A DNA stretch of 64,000 nt, from assembly GCA_036381515.1 (NCBI GenBank), contig DASVCR010000015.1:59375-123374 (forward strand), read 5' to 3'. The stretch's first letter is position 1, and the number at the start of each line of letters is the position of its first letter. Position numbers and translations under genes: made by a program. The notes beneath the pieces are model-generated. The model had not been told where the DNA came from, ran no database searches, and saw only the letters and a list, made by a program, of their open reading frames with translations. Origin of the DNA: ZC4RG20 sp036381515. GTDB lineage: Bacteria > Pseudomonadota > Gammaproteobacteria > Steroidobacterales > Rariloculaceae. Shown here piece after piece: positions 16,734 to 25,173 of this stretch.

Positions 16734-17591
16734 TCACAAGCGCTCGGCCAGACGGAGCGCGTCGAACGGCGCGTGCGCCTTCACGTCGTTGTCGAAGTAG
16801 ACATAGACGTCGCGGCGCCGGCGCTTCGCCGGCGGTTTGCCGATCGTGCGCGCGTCGCGCACCTGCCGTCCGGCCCGCCACGCGCGAATGCGGCGCGCCC
16901 AGTCATCGAGCAGCTCGTCGGTGTAGCCGCTCTCGTAAAGCTTCTCGCTGCCGTGCAGCCGCACGTAGACGAAGTCTGCAGTGACGTCCTCGAGCAACGG
17001 CCATTTGCCGGCCGTATCCGCGACGACGAGCGCGATCTCCTCGGTCCGCAGCAGCTCGACGAACTCGGCCTGAACGAAGCTTCGGTGGCGGATCTCGAGC
17101 GCGTACCTGAGCGCGAGGTCGTCGGGCGCGGTCACGCGTGCCCGGCCCGTGACCCGCCCGTCGTGCTTTCTCGCGAGCTTCGTCGCGTGTGGCCCGTCGC
17201 GCGGCAGCTGCTCGAAGAAGCGCAGCAGCCGTTCGCGGTCGTACTCGAGCGTCGGCGGAAGCTGCCACAGGATCGGCCCGAGCTTCTCGCCGAGCTCGAA
17301 GAGGCCCGACGCGAAGAAGTTCGCGAGCGCCGTCGTGACGTTGGCGAGGCGCAGCATGTGCGTGATGTAGCGTGAGCCTTTGACCGCGAAGACGAAGTCG
17401 TCCGGCACGTCCGCGCACCACGCCGCATAGCGCTCCGGGCGCTGCAGCGAATAGAAGCTGCCGTTCAGCTCGATCGTCGGGAAGCGCTCCGCGGCGTACG
17501 CGAGCTCGCGCGTCTGCGGGAGGCCGCGCGGATAGAACGTGCCGCGCCAGTCGGCGTAGCGCCATCCCGAGATGCCGATCCGTACCGCCAC
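16734..17591 (-). CDS. DUF72 (YecE-like) protein
   Basis: 285 residues. MAVRIGISGWRYADWRGTFYPRGL is compatible with the family start (GTSGWxYxxWxGxFYP), followed by FPTIELNGSFYSLQ, FVFAVKGSRYITH and GPILWQLPPTL, and the C-terminal YVRLHGSEKLYESGYTDE and VYVYFDNDVKAHAP. DUF72 adopts a TIM-barrel-like fold of unknown activity. It is convergent with ahpD; nothing in the context indicates its role. Confidence 0.88.
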   Translation of the reverse strand: MAVRIGISGWRYADWRGTFYPRGLPQTRELAYAAERFPTIELNGSFYSLQRPERYAAWCADVPDDFVFAVKGSRYITHMLRLANVTTALANFFASGLFELGEKLGPILWQLPPTLEYDRERLLRFFEQLPRDGPHATKLARKHDGRVTGRARVTAPDDLALRYALEIRHRSFVQAEFVELLRTEEIALVVADTAGKWPLLEDVTADFVYVRLHGSEKLYESGYTDELLDDWARRIRAWRAGRQVRDARTIGKPPAKRRRRDVYVYFDNDVKAHAPFDALRLAERL

Positions 17592-17624
17592 GCCCGCACC
17601 CGCGAACCCTAGCCTGCGTCGAAA

Positions 17625-17668
17625 ATGGTGTCAGACACCTTTTTCCCGAGAAAACCGTGCCGGACACC
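17625..17668. repeat. Palindromic repeat, GTGTCAGACACC family (diverged copy 2)
   Basis: The left arm GGTGTCAGACACCTTTTT is intact at about 17627-17644; the right arm (AAAACCGTGCCGGACACC) is diverged. It lies in the promoter-side gap between the divergent DUF72 gene and the fusion gene at 17862, so unlike the other copies it is not at a gene 3' end. Confidence 0.7.
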
Positions 17669-17861
17669 TTCATTGCGCCGACCGGCGACGTTTTTCCCGG
17701 CGCGGATCCCATCGATAAATCGATCGCGGTGCGCAAGCCACGAGCATTGCGCACGGAGTAGAGGAGGTCACCCTTCGTCTCGCCGCTGGCCGGGGCTGCT
17801 CGTCTCCGTAGCCGCCCGCGTTGCCGGCTCCGCGGCGCCGCGCGTGTAGTGGCGAGGAGCC

Positions 17862-19397
17862 GTGAACGTTCTCGTGATCATCGGACACCCGCGGGCCGGG
17901 AGCCTCTGTCACGCGCTCGCCGACGCGTACAGCGAAGGCGCCCGCGCGGCGGGCGCGCGGCTCGAGCGGCTCGACCTGCGCGAGCTCGCGTTCTGCCGCG
18001 ACGTCGAGCAGCGCGCGATGCACCTTCAGGCGACCGAGCCCGACATCGAGCGGGCGCGGCGGCTCTTCCGCTGGGCCGAGCACATCGTGTTCGTCTACCC
18101 GACGTGGTGGGGCACGATGCCGTCGCTGCTGAAGGGTTTCCTCGACCGCGTGCTGCTGCCCGGGTTCGCGTTCCGCCATGCCGAGAACGCGTTCGGGCAC
18201 GAGGGGCTGCTCGGCGGCCGAAGCGCGCATCTGATCACGACGATGGACACGCCGGCCCTCGTTTACCGGCTCGTGTACCGCGCCCCCGGCTACAACGCGA
18301 TGCGCCGTGCAACGCTCCACTTCTGCGGCATCGAGCCCGTCCGCATCACGCCGTTCGGCTCGGTGCTCCAATCCGACGCCGTCGAGCGCGGCCGGTGGCT
18401 GCGCCGCGCGCGGCTCGAGGGCCTGAAGCTGCGCGGCGCGGTGCCGACGCCGCTCGAGCGCATCGGACGCAAGGCGCTGTCGTGGCTCGCGGCCCTGCGG
18501 CTCCAGTTCTATCCGTCGACGTTCCTCGTCTACGCGCTCGGCGCGGCGGCCGTCGCCGGCGTCGCGGCTTTCTCGCGTGCCGCGTTCTGGCTCGGCTACG
18601 TCGTGCTCTTCGCGCTCGAGGCGGCCACTGTGCTCGTCAACGAGCTCTACGACGACTCCGCGGACCGCGCGAACCGCCGCTACGGTCCGTTCAACGGCGG
18701 GTCGAGGGTCATCGTCGAAGGGAGGCTCACGCGGCGGGAGCTCGCGACCGGCGCCGCCGTCGCGCTCGCGGTAGCGGCCGGGGCTGCGCTCGCGCTCGTC
18801 GGGCTCGACAACGTCGCCCTGTCGCCGGCGCTGCCGTTCGTCGGGGTGCTCGCGATCGTCGCCGTCGGCTACACGTTGCCGCCGCTCCAGCTTTGCTACC
18901 GGACGCTCGGCGAGCTCGACGTCGCGTACACGCACGGCCCGGGCGTCCTCGTGTGCGGATGGCTCTTCTTCGGCGGCGCGCTGACGGACCCGACGCCCTG
19001 GCTGCTCGCGGCGCCGATCGCGCTTGCGACGTTGCCGTCGATCACGCTGTCGAACGTGCCGGACCGGCTCGCCGATGCCGGCGTCGGCAAGCGGACGATC
19101 GCGGTCCGTTTCGGCCAGCGGAGCGCGATCGACGTCGCGCTCGCGGCGACGCTCGTCGCGGCCGCGGCCGCCGTCGTCTGGCCGCTCGTGCCCGGCGCCG
19201 TCGGCGACGCGTATCGCGCGGTTCAGTGGGGCGCCGTGCCGCACGCGCTCGTGCTCGCGTGGCTGCTGCTCGCGGCGCGGCGCGAGGCGGACGTGCCGCG
19301 GCGCACGACGACGTCGATGCTCGTGTCGTTGAGCTACGTGCTGTGGTTCATCGTTCCGCCGCTGTGGCAGGTCGCGCGCCGCGCCGGGATCGGCTGA
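17862..19397 (+). CDS. Fusion of flavodoxin-fold NAD(P)H:quinone oxidoreductase with UbiA-family prenyltransferase
   Basis: 511 residues. Residues 1 to about 195 form a Flavodoxin_2/NQO1-like domain: MNVLVIIGHPRAGSLCHAL binds the FMN/FAD phosphate, and FVYPTWWGTMPSLLKGFLDR is the family signature. Residues about 215-511 form a membrane prenyltransferase with motif 1 VNELYDDSADRANRR (near 259; Asp-rich, variant of NDxxDxxxD), and motif 2 SNVPDRLADAGVGKRTIAVR (near 398-417). About seven to nine helices are expected. The natural reading is that a quinone or aromatic acceptor is reduced and prenylated by the same protein, as in ubiquinone, menaquinone or tocopherol-like chemistry. I know of no standard member with this architecture. 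The ATG is preceded by GAGGAGCC. Confidence 0.85.
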   Translation: MNVLVIIGHPRAGSLCHALADAYSEGARAAGARLERLDLRELAFCRDVEQRAMHLQATEPDIERARRLFRWAEHIVFVYPTWWGTMPSLLKGFLDRVLLPGFAFRHAENAFGHEGLLGGRSAHLITTMDTPALVYRLVYRAPGYNAMRRATLHFCGIEPVRITPFGSVLQSDAVERGRWLRRARLEGLKLRGAVPTPLERIGRKALSWLAALRLQFYPSTFLVYALGAAAVAGVAAFSRAAFWLGYVVLFALEAATVLVNELYDDSADRANRRYGPFNGGSRVIVEGRLTRRELATGAAVALAVAAGAALALVGLDNVALSPALPFVGVLAIVAVGYTLPPLQLCYRTLGELDVAYTHGPGVLVCGWLFFGGALTDPTPWLLAAPIALATLPSITLSNVPDRLADAGVGKRTIAVRFGQRSAIDVALAATLVAAAAAVVWPLVPGAVGDAYRAVQWGAVPHALVLAWLLLAARREADVPRRTTTSMLVSLSYVLWFIVPPLWQVARRAGIG

Positions 19398-19476
19398 TCC
19401 CGCGAGCGCGTAGCGGCTCCGTCCGCGACCGTCGGGTAAGATCGCGGGCGGCCCGATCTTCCAACAGGCGGAACGA

Positions 19477-20052
19477 TTGAAGCGCGCTTACGACGGGCTC
19501 AGTGACGAGGCGCTCGTCGAGATCTGCAACCGTGGCGCCGCCGACGATGCGGCGCACGCTTTCGAGGCGCTCTACCGCAGGCACCGCGACTACGTGCTGC
19601 GGGTCGCGATGCGCTTCGTGCGCGACCGCGACCTCGCCTACGACGCGCTGCAGGAGACGTTCGCCTACCTGCTGCGCAAGTTCCCCCCGCAAGGCGCAGG
19701 GCTCGTGCTGACGGCGCGGCTGCAGACGCTCCTCTATCCGGCAGCGAAGCACTGCGCGATCAGCGCGCTGCGCAAGGCGGGCCGCGAAGCCGATCACGGC
19801 GGCGACGATGCATTGGAAAACCTTCCGGCCGAGACCGCCGACGCGCCCGATCCGCGCGTGATCGACGCCGCGTTGGCCCGCCTCTCCGCGGAGCGGCGCG
19901 AGGTGCTCACGCTGCGCTTCGTCGACGATCTGTCGCTCGCGGAGATCGCGGCCGCGCTCGGCGTGCCGCTCGGGACCGTGAAGTCGAGGCTGCATCTCGC
20001 GCTGAAGCAGCTTCGTGAGATCCCGGAGATCAGGGACTTGTTCGACCCGTGA
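19477..20052 (+). CDS. ECF-type RNA polymerase sigma factor
   Basis: 191 residues. Region 2 reads ALYRRHRDYVLRVAMRFVRD and AYDALQETFAYLLRKFP; region 4 has RLSAERREVLTLRFVDDLSL followed by the helix-turn-helix LAEIAAALGVPLGTVKSRLH. The start is TTG at 19477 (weak ribosome site AGGCGGA); no ATG is available upstream in frame near region 2. It heads a run of four same-strand genes, the next starting 91 bases downstream and the last three overlapping, so it very likely controls that operon. Confidence 0.88.
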   Translation: MKRAYDGLSDEALVEICNRGAADDAAHAFEALYRRHRDYVLRVAMRFVRDRDLAYDALQETFAYLLRKFPPQGAGLVLTARLQTLLYPAAKHCAISALRKAGREADHGGDDALENLPAETADAPDPRVIDAALARLSAERREVLTLRFVDDLSLAEIAAALGVPLGTVKSRLHLALKQLREIPEIRDLFDP

Positions 20053-20143
20053 TGCTGCGCATGCGCGGGATCGGAGCCCCGCGGCCTGGCCCGCCGTGAA
20101 CCTTGTCCGCACGCGCGCCGCTTAATGGTTTGGGAGCGAATCG

Positions 20144-20608
20144 ATGAGCAGGGACAACCTGAATTCGAACGACGCGCCGGACCGGCTGCCCGAGGCCGTG
20201 CTCGCGCGGCTCGAGGCGGCCGAGCGACCGAACGTGCGTCCGGATGCGGACGTCGACGCGGCCGTGCTCGCCGCGGCGCGCGCGTACTTCGCGGGCAGGG
20301 CGGGATCGAGCTCCGTCCGTCGCGGGGCCTCGAGCCGCGTCCGTCGCGGCGCCCGACGCAGGCCCGCCCGGTGGGCCGCCTACGCCGCGGCCGCGTCGGT
20401 CGTGCTCGCGGCTCTCCTCTTGGTTCGCCCGCTCGGTCTCTTCACGACGTACGACCCGGACGACATCGACCGCTCGGGCCGCGTCGACATCCTCGACGCG
20501 TTCGCGCTCGCGCGGATGCGCGCCGAAGGCGAGCCGGTCGCCGAGACGCGGATCGATGCCCTCGCGGCCCGCGTCGTCGCGCTCGAGCCGCGGAGTGGAG
20601 CGCGATGA
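20144..20608 (+). CDS. Single-pass membrane protein with dockerin-like calcium loop; candidate anti-sigma factor
   Basis: 154 residues. Residues 1-80 are a soluble, charged, probably cytoplasmic region without a zinc finger; residues 84-107 are one transmembrane helix (WAAYAAAASVVLAALLLV); the part after it has DPDDIDRSGRVDILDAFALA (about 105-124). That is a textbook dockerin/EF-hand loop with Asp, Asp, Ser, Asp and Asp at positions 1, 3, 5, 9 and 12. Only one of the usual two repeats is present. Its position directly after a sigma factor and its topology suggest a membrane anti-sigma factor with a periplasmic dockerin. The next gene overlaps it by four bases (ATGA) and encodes a cohesin-like domain. 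Confidence 0.72.
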   Translation: MSRDNLNSNDAPDRLPEAVLARLEAAERPNVRPDADVDAAVLAAARAYFAGRAGSSSVRRGASSRVRRGARRRPARWAAYAAAASVVLAALLLVRPLGLFTTYDPDDIDRSGRVDILDAFALARMRAEGEPVAETRIDALAARVVALEPRSGAR

Positions 20609-21168
20609 GCGGACGAGCCCGAACGCCGCTCGCCCGACGCGTCCATGCGGGCGCGTGGACGATCCGCCGCGTCGTGCCGAGCCGCATCACCGCGCTCGCC
20701 GCCGCGACCGCGCTCGCGACGCTCTGCGCCGCGCTGCTCGCGACGAGCGTGCGTGGTCAGGACGCGTTCTCCGCCGGCGCGGCGCCGGGGACGTTCGAGG
20801 TCGTCGACGTGTACGTCGAGAGCGCCAGGCCGCTCGCCGCGTGGCAGTTCGAGCTCGAGGAGGCCGACGGCCGGATGCGGGTCGTCGGCATCGAGGGCGG
20901 CGAGGCGGCGCCGTTCGCCGATGCGCCGTACTACGACCGCGACGCGGTCGACGGCGGCACGGCGGATCGCATCATCGTCGCGAATTTCAGCCTGCTCGAG
21001 CCCGACGACCTGCCGGTCGGCCACACGCGCGTCGCGAGCGTGCACGTTCGCGTCGCCGCGGGCGCGGCGCCGGACTATCGACTGAGGCTGATCGCGGCGG
21101 GGACCGCGGGCGGACGTCCGATCGACGCCGAGATCAGCTTCGATACCCGCAACGGGAGACGACAATAA
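20605..21168 (+). CDS. Secreted cohesin-like domain protein
   Basis: 187 residues. A hydrophobic signal segment (ITALAAATALATLCAALLA) is followed by a single beta-rich domain, residues about 65-180: FEVVDVYVESARPLAAWQFE, MRVVGIEGGEAAPF, DRIIVANFSLLEPDDLPVG and HTRVASVHVRVA. This succession (VDVYVES, AAWQFEL, VGIEGGE, FS, DLP, RVATLHV-type) matches cohesin modules that bind dockerins. There is no other domain. It overlaps the dockerin-bearing membrane protein by four bases at its start and the VIT/VWA gene by one at its end, so the three proteins are produced together. Confidence 0.7.
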   Translation: MSGRARTPLARRVHAGAWTIRRVVPSRITALAAATALATLCAALLATSVRGQDAFSAGAAPGTFEVVDVYVESARPLAAWQFELEEADGRMRVVGIEGGEAAPFADAPYYDRDAVDGGTADRIIVANFSLLEPDDLPVGHTRVASVHVRVAAGAAPDYRLRLIAAGTAGGRPIDAEISFDTRNGRRQ

Positions 21169-23369
21169 TGAACGAATACCGACATCATGTCCGTTCGCTC
21201 GCGGCGGCCGCGCTGCTCGCGCTCGTCGCCGCATGCACCAGCATGTCGCCCGACGCCCGCCGTTTGCCGAGCGGCACGCAGGCCGACGGTGCGGCCTCCG
21301 AGTCCGGGCAGCTCGAGGAGATCACCGTCACGGGAAGTCGCGTCGTTCCGGGCCGCCGGGATCGCAGCACGTTCGCGCCGTCGCTTGCCGCGCCGACGCC
21401 GCTCCCGAGCGGGGCCGCGCTCGATCGCGTGCAGGGCATCGGTCCCGCGGACGAGATCTGGTTCATCGCGGTGCCGGACGGCGCGGACGAAGGCCCCGGT
21501 GCGGGCGAGGACCGGCCGGGCAGCGGCGCGCTCGTCGCGACGGTGCCGGGCAGCGACCCGAACGCGGAGCCGACGACCGTTCCGCTCCCGCTCGAGCATA
21601 CCGACGTGAGCGCCGCGATCCGCGGCTACGTCGGCATCGTCGACGTGCGGCAGGAGTTCCGTAATCCGTACGCTGAGAAGATCGAGGCGGTCTATCTGTT
21701 CCCGCTGCCCGAGAACGCCGCCGTCCGCGAGTTCGTGATGGCGATCGGCGATCGGCAGATCCGCGGAATCCTTCGCGAGAAGGAGGAGGCGGAGCAGCTC
21801 TACCACGAGGCGCGCGCGCAAGGCTACCGTGCGAGCCTGCTCGTGCAGCAGCGGCCGAACGTGTTCGAGCAGAAGGTCGCGAACATCGAGCCCGGCAAGC
21901 GCATCGACGTCGCCATCCGGTATTTCCACACGCTGCCGTATCACGACGGCTGGTACGCGTTCGTGTTCCCGGCCGTCGTCGGGCCTCGCTACAACCCGCC
22001 CGGCTGGCAGGACCCGGTCGGCGCGTTGCCGCGCGGCGCCGTCTTCTTGCCCGGCCGCGGCAGGGCGGTGCGGTACCTGCGCCCGGGGGAGCGCTCGGCG
22101 CACGACCTCGCGATCAGCGTCGATCTCGACGCGGGCGTGCCGATCGAGGCCGTCGACGCGAGCCATCCGATCGAGACGGTCCGCGAGGCCGACCACAAGG
22201 TGCGCATCGCGCTCGCGGACGAGGACACGATCCCGAACCGCGACTTCGTGCTGCGGTTCAAGGTCGCGGGCGACGAGATCAGGTCGAAGCTCCTGACGTG
22301 GCGCGACCCGGAGACGAACGAAGGCTACTTCACGATGATGGTCCATCCGCCGGCCGACGTTTCGGACATCCCGCGCCAGCCGGTCGAGATGGTCTTCGTG
22401 ATCGACACGTCCAGCTCGATGAACGGACGGCCGATCGAGCAGGCGAAGGAAGCCGTGCTGACCGCGCTCGAGCGCCTCCGACCGGACGACACGTTCCAAA
22501 TCATTCGCTTCGCTAACGAAGCGAGCCCGTTCGGGCCCGAGCCCGTGCCTGCCACCGCGGAGAACCTGCGCGCGGCGCGTGCGCACGTGGAGCAGCTCGA
22601 CGTGAGCGGCGGCACGGAGATGATCGCCGGCATCCGCGCCGCGCTCGCGTTTGCGCACGACGAGCGGCGGCTCCGCTTCGTGACGTTCCTGACGGACGGC
22701 TACATCGGCAACGAGGCGCAGATCATCGGCGAGGTCCACCGCCTGATCGGCGAGGCGCGAATCTTCAGCTTCGGCGTGGGCAACGCCGTGAACCGCTATC
22801 TGCTCGAGCGCCTCGCGAGCGAGGGCCGGGGCGCAGTGGCGTACCTCGGTCTCGACGACTCGGCCGACGAGGTCATGGGCTATTTCTTCGACCGCATCAG
22901 CCGCCCGGCGCTGACGGATCTCGAGATCGATTTCGGCGAAATGCGCGCGAGCGAGATCTATCCGTCGCGCCTGCCGGATCTGTTCGTCGGCCGGGCGGTC
23001 GTCGTCACCGGCAGGTTCGCCGGCGAGCCGGACGGCGTGACCGTGCGAGGGCGCGTGCGCGGGGAGCCGGTCGAGCTGTCGATCTCGGCCGCCGACGCCG
23101 CGCCGGAGCTCTCGTTCATCGCGAGCCTGTGGGCGCGGCTGCGCATCGCCGACCTCGCCGACCGCATGGCATGGACCTCGGACCCGGACGGCGAGCTCGC
23201 GCGGCAGATACGCGAGACCGCGCTCGAGCACAGCCTGACGTCGGAGTTCACCGCGTTCGTCGCGGTCGACGCGTCGGAGCAGACGGCGGGAACGCACGGG
23301 ACCACCGTGCACCAGGCCGTGCCGGTGCCGGACGGCGTGCGCTACGAGACGACGGTCGGCGCGCCGTGA
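21168..23369 (+). CDS. VIT and VWA domain lipoprotein with TonB-box-like N-terminal motif
   Basis: 733 residues. Lipobox LVAAC places Cys23 at the mature N-terminus. Residues 49-58 read LEEITVTGSR, the motif that normally opens TonB-dependent receptor plugs. A VIT domain follows (about 145-250; VDVRQEFRNPYAEKIEAVYL, YHEARAQGYRASLLVQQRPN, ANIEPGKRIDVAIRYF), then a VWA domain (about 405-580) with the metal-ion site FVIDTSSSMNG and FLTDGYIGNE. VIT-VWA proteins of this type are known as inter-alpha-trypsin-like proteins and, in marine proteobacteria, as sortase targets; no LPxTG or C-terminal membrane anchor is visible here. It is the last gene of the sigma operon. Confidence 0.85.
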   Translation: MNEYRHHVRSLAAAALLALVAACTSMSPDARRLPSGTQADGAASESGQLEEITVTGSRVVPGRRDRSTFAPSLAAPTPLPSGAALDRVQGIGPADEIWFIAVPDGADEGPGAGEDRPGSGALVATVPGSDPNAEPTTVPLPLEHTDVSAAIRGYVGIVDVRQEFRNPYAEKIEAVYLFPLPENAAVREFVMAIGDRQIRGILREKEEAEQLYHEARAQGYRASLLVQQRPNVFEQKVANIEPGKRIDVAIRYFHTLPYHDGWYAFVFPAVVGPRYNPPGWQDPVGALPRGAVFLPGRGRAVRYLRPGERSAHDLAISVDLDAGVPIEAVDASHPIETVREADHKVRIALADEDTIPNRDFVLRFKVAGDEIRSKLLTWRDPETNEGYFTMMVHPPADVSDIPRQPVEMVFVIDTSSSMNGRPIEQAKEAVLTALERLRPDDTFQIIRFANEASPFGPEPVPATAENLRAARAHVEQLDVSGGTEMIAGIRAALAFAHDERRLRFVTFLTDGYIGNEAQIIGEVHRLIGEARIFSFGVGNAVNRYLLERLASEGRGAVAYLGLDDSADEVMGYFFDRISRPALTDLEIDFGEMRASEIYPSRLPDLFVGRAVVVTGRFAGEPDGVTVRGRVRGEPVELSISAADAAPELSFIASLWARLRIADLADRMAWTSDPDGELARQIRETALEHSLTSEFTAFVAVDASEQTAGTHGTTVHQAVPVPDGVRYETTVGAP

Positions 23370-23459
23370 GCATTGCCGCTACACTGTCCTCGTGACAGGC
23401 GCGTCGTACGGCGATCGAGCGGCGCATAGCTCTCCGGACTCAACCGTCAGGTATCCAAA

Positions 23460-23951
23460 ATGGTGAAACTGCATACGAACTATGGCGTCATCTCGATCGA
23501 GCTCGACGAGCAGCGTGCGCCTTTGACCGTCGCGAACTTCCTTCAATACGTGAAGGACGGTCACTACGACAACACGATCTTCCACCGCGTGATCGACGGC
23601 TTCATGATCCAGGGCGGCGGCTTCGAGCCCGGCATGCGGCAGAAGCCGACGCGCGCGCCGGTCAGGAACGAGGCCGACAACGCGCTCAAGAACGAGGCCT
23701 ACACGATCGCGATGGCGCGCACGTCGGACCCGCACTCGGCGACCGCGCAGTTCTTCATCAACGTCGCGGACAACGATTTCCTCGATCACACCGCGCCGAC
23801 GACGCAAGGCTGGGGCTACTGCGCGTTCGGGCGCGTCACCGACGGCATCGACGTCGTCGACCGCATCAAGGGCGTCGCGACGGGCCGCCGCGGCGTGCAT
23901 CAGGACGTGCCCGTCGACGACGTCGTGATCGAGAAGGCGGAGATCGTGTAG
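23460..23951 (+). CDS. ppiB: Peptidyl-prolyl cis-trans isomerase, cyclophilin type (cytoplasmic)
   Basis: 163 residues, no signal peptide. Cyclophilin signatures FHRVIDGFMIQGG and ATAQFFINVADNDFLDH, plus GWGYCAFGRVTDG, are intact. The active-site Arg in HRVI and the Phe/Gln positions follow E. coli PpiB. It is a stand-alone gene, divergent in sense from the convergent CoA-transferase gene that ends at 24033. Confidence 0.95.
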   Translation: MVKLHTNYGVISIELDEQRAPLTVANFLQYVKDGHYDNTIFHRVIDGFMIQGGGFEPGMRQKPTRAPVRNEADNALKNEAYTIAMARTSDPHSATAQFFINVADNDFLDHTAPTTQGWGYCAFGRVTDGIDVVDRIKGVATGRRGVHQDVPVDDVVIEKAEIV

Positions 23952-24032
23952 CCATCGGCTGCGCCCGTGCACGTGCTGGCGCGAGTTGCCGGTGGCGCTC
24001 ACGCGCGCCGCCGCAGCGAGTGACCCGACGCG

Positions 24033-25166
24033 TCACCGACCGCGCTCGCGCACGCGCCGGCGCAGCGTCTCGTCGACGCCCCAGTCGCGGAGCGCAGCCT
24101 CCCGGTCGGCGCCGGCCGGCCTCGGCCCATGGCGGATCTCGGCCTTCGTGCGCGAGAAGCGCGGCAACGGCGCAGGGTGCGGCACGCCGTCGATCTCGAT
24201 GAAGGCGCCGCGCGCGACGTTGTGCGGATGCCTGGGCGCTTCCGCGAGGCTCAGCACGGGCGCGTAGCAGACCTCCGACCCCTCGAACAGCGCGCACCAT
24301 TCGTCGCGCGTGCGCGTGCGGAAGATCGCGGCCAGGCGGCGCGTGAGCTCGGGCCATTTCTGCCGATTCATCTGGTCCGCGAAGTCCGGATCGTCCTCGA
24401 GACCGAGCTTCGCGAGCAGCGCGCGGTAGAACGGCGGCTCGATCGAGCCGATCGCGATCCATCTCCCGTCGGCGCACTCGTAGTTGTTGTAGAAGTGCGC
24501 GGCGCCGTCGATGATGTTGCTTTCGCGCGCGTCCCGCCAGCGCCCGGCCGCGTGCTCGCCGTAGAGCATCGCCATCGTCGAGATCACGCCCTCGGTCATC
24601 GCGCAGTCGATGACCTGACCTTCGCCGCCGCACGCGACGTGCCGCAGTGCCGCGAGGAGGCCGACCGCGAGATAGAGCGCGCCGCCGCCGAAATCGCCGA
24701 GCAGGTTCAGCGGCACGGCCGGCTTTTCCTTCGGTCCCAGCGCATGCAGCGCACCGCTCAATGCGACGTAGTTGATGTCGTGACCGGGCTGTCTCGAGAA
24801 CGGGCCCGTCTGGCCGAAGCCCGTCATGCGGCCGTAGACGAGCTTCGGATTCCGCGCGAGGGCCTCCTCGGGGCCGAGGCCGAGCCGCTCCATCACGCCG
24901 GGACGAAAGCCTTCGATCAGCGCGTCGGCCTTCTCGATCAACGCGAGCGCAATCTCCTTGTCGTCGGGGATCTTGAGGTTCAGCACGACCGACCGGCGTC
25001 CGCGCGTGTCGACGGCGTACTTGTCGTAGCGCCGGCCGCCGTCGCGGTCGATCCTGAGCACGTCGGCGCCCATGTCCGACAGCAGCATCCCGCAGAACGG
25101 CACGGGCCCGAGCGCGGCGAACTCGAGTACCTTCAAGCCTTCGAGCGGGCCGGGATGGCGGCTCAT
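24033..25166 (-). CDS. CaiB/BaiF-family CoA-transferase or alpha-methylacyl-CoA racemase
   Basis: 377 residues. MSRHPGPLEGLKVLEFAALG, then LLSDMGADVLRID, SVVLNLKIPDDKE and LIEGFRPGVMERLGLG are the recurrent features of family III CoA transferases. The sequence GHDINYVALSGALHALG, with its Asp-His pair, is closest to alpha-methylacyl-CoA racemases, which interconvert 2-methyl branched acyl-CoA epimers in sterol side-chain and branched fatty acid breakdown. It follows the CoA ligase gene after 7 bases, which fits an acyl-activation then racemisation or CoA-transfer pair. Confidence 0.88.
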   Translation of the reverse strand: MSRHPGPLEGLKVLEFAALGPVPFCGMLLSDMGADVLRIDRDGGRRYDKYAVDTRGRRSVVLNLKIPDDKEIALALIEKADALIEGFRPGVMERLGLGPEEALARNPKLVYGRMTGFGQTGPFSRQPGHDINYVALSGALHALGPKEKPAVPLNLLGDFGGGALYLAVGLLAALRHVACGGEGQVIDCAMTEGVISTMAMLYGEHAAGRWRDARESNIIDGAAHFYNNYECADGRWIAIGSIEPPFYRALLAKLGLEDDPDFADQMNRQKWPELTRRLAAIFRTRTRDEWCALFEGSEVCYAPVLSLAEAPRHPHNVARGAFIEIDGVPHPAPLPRFSRTKAEIRHGPRPAGADREAALRDWGVDETLRRRVRERGR

Positions 25167-25173
25167 CGGACCC

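Noticed and set aside
21075..23312. 745-codon antisense frame over the VIT/VWA gene
   Set aside because: Composition is that of a mirror frame, and the VIT and VWA motifs are on the other strand.
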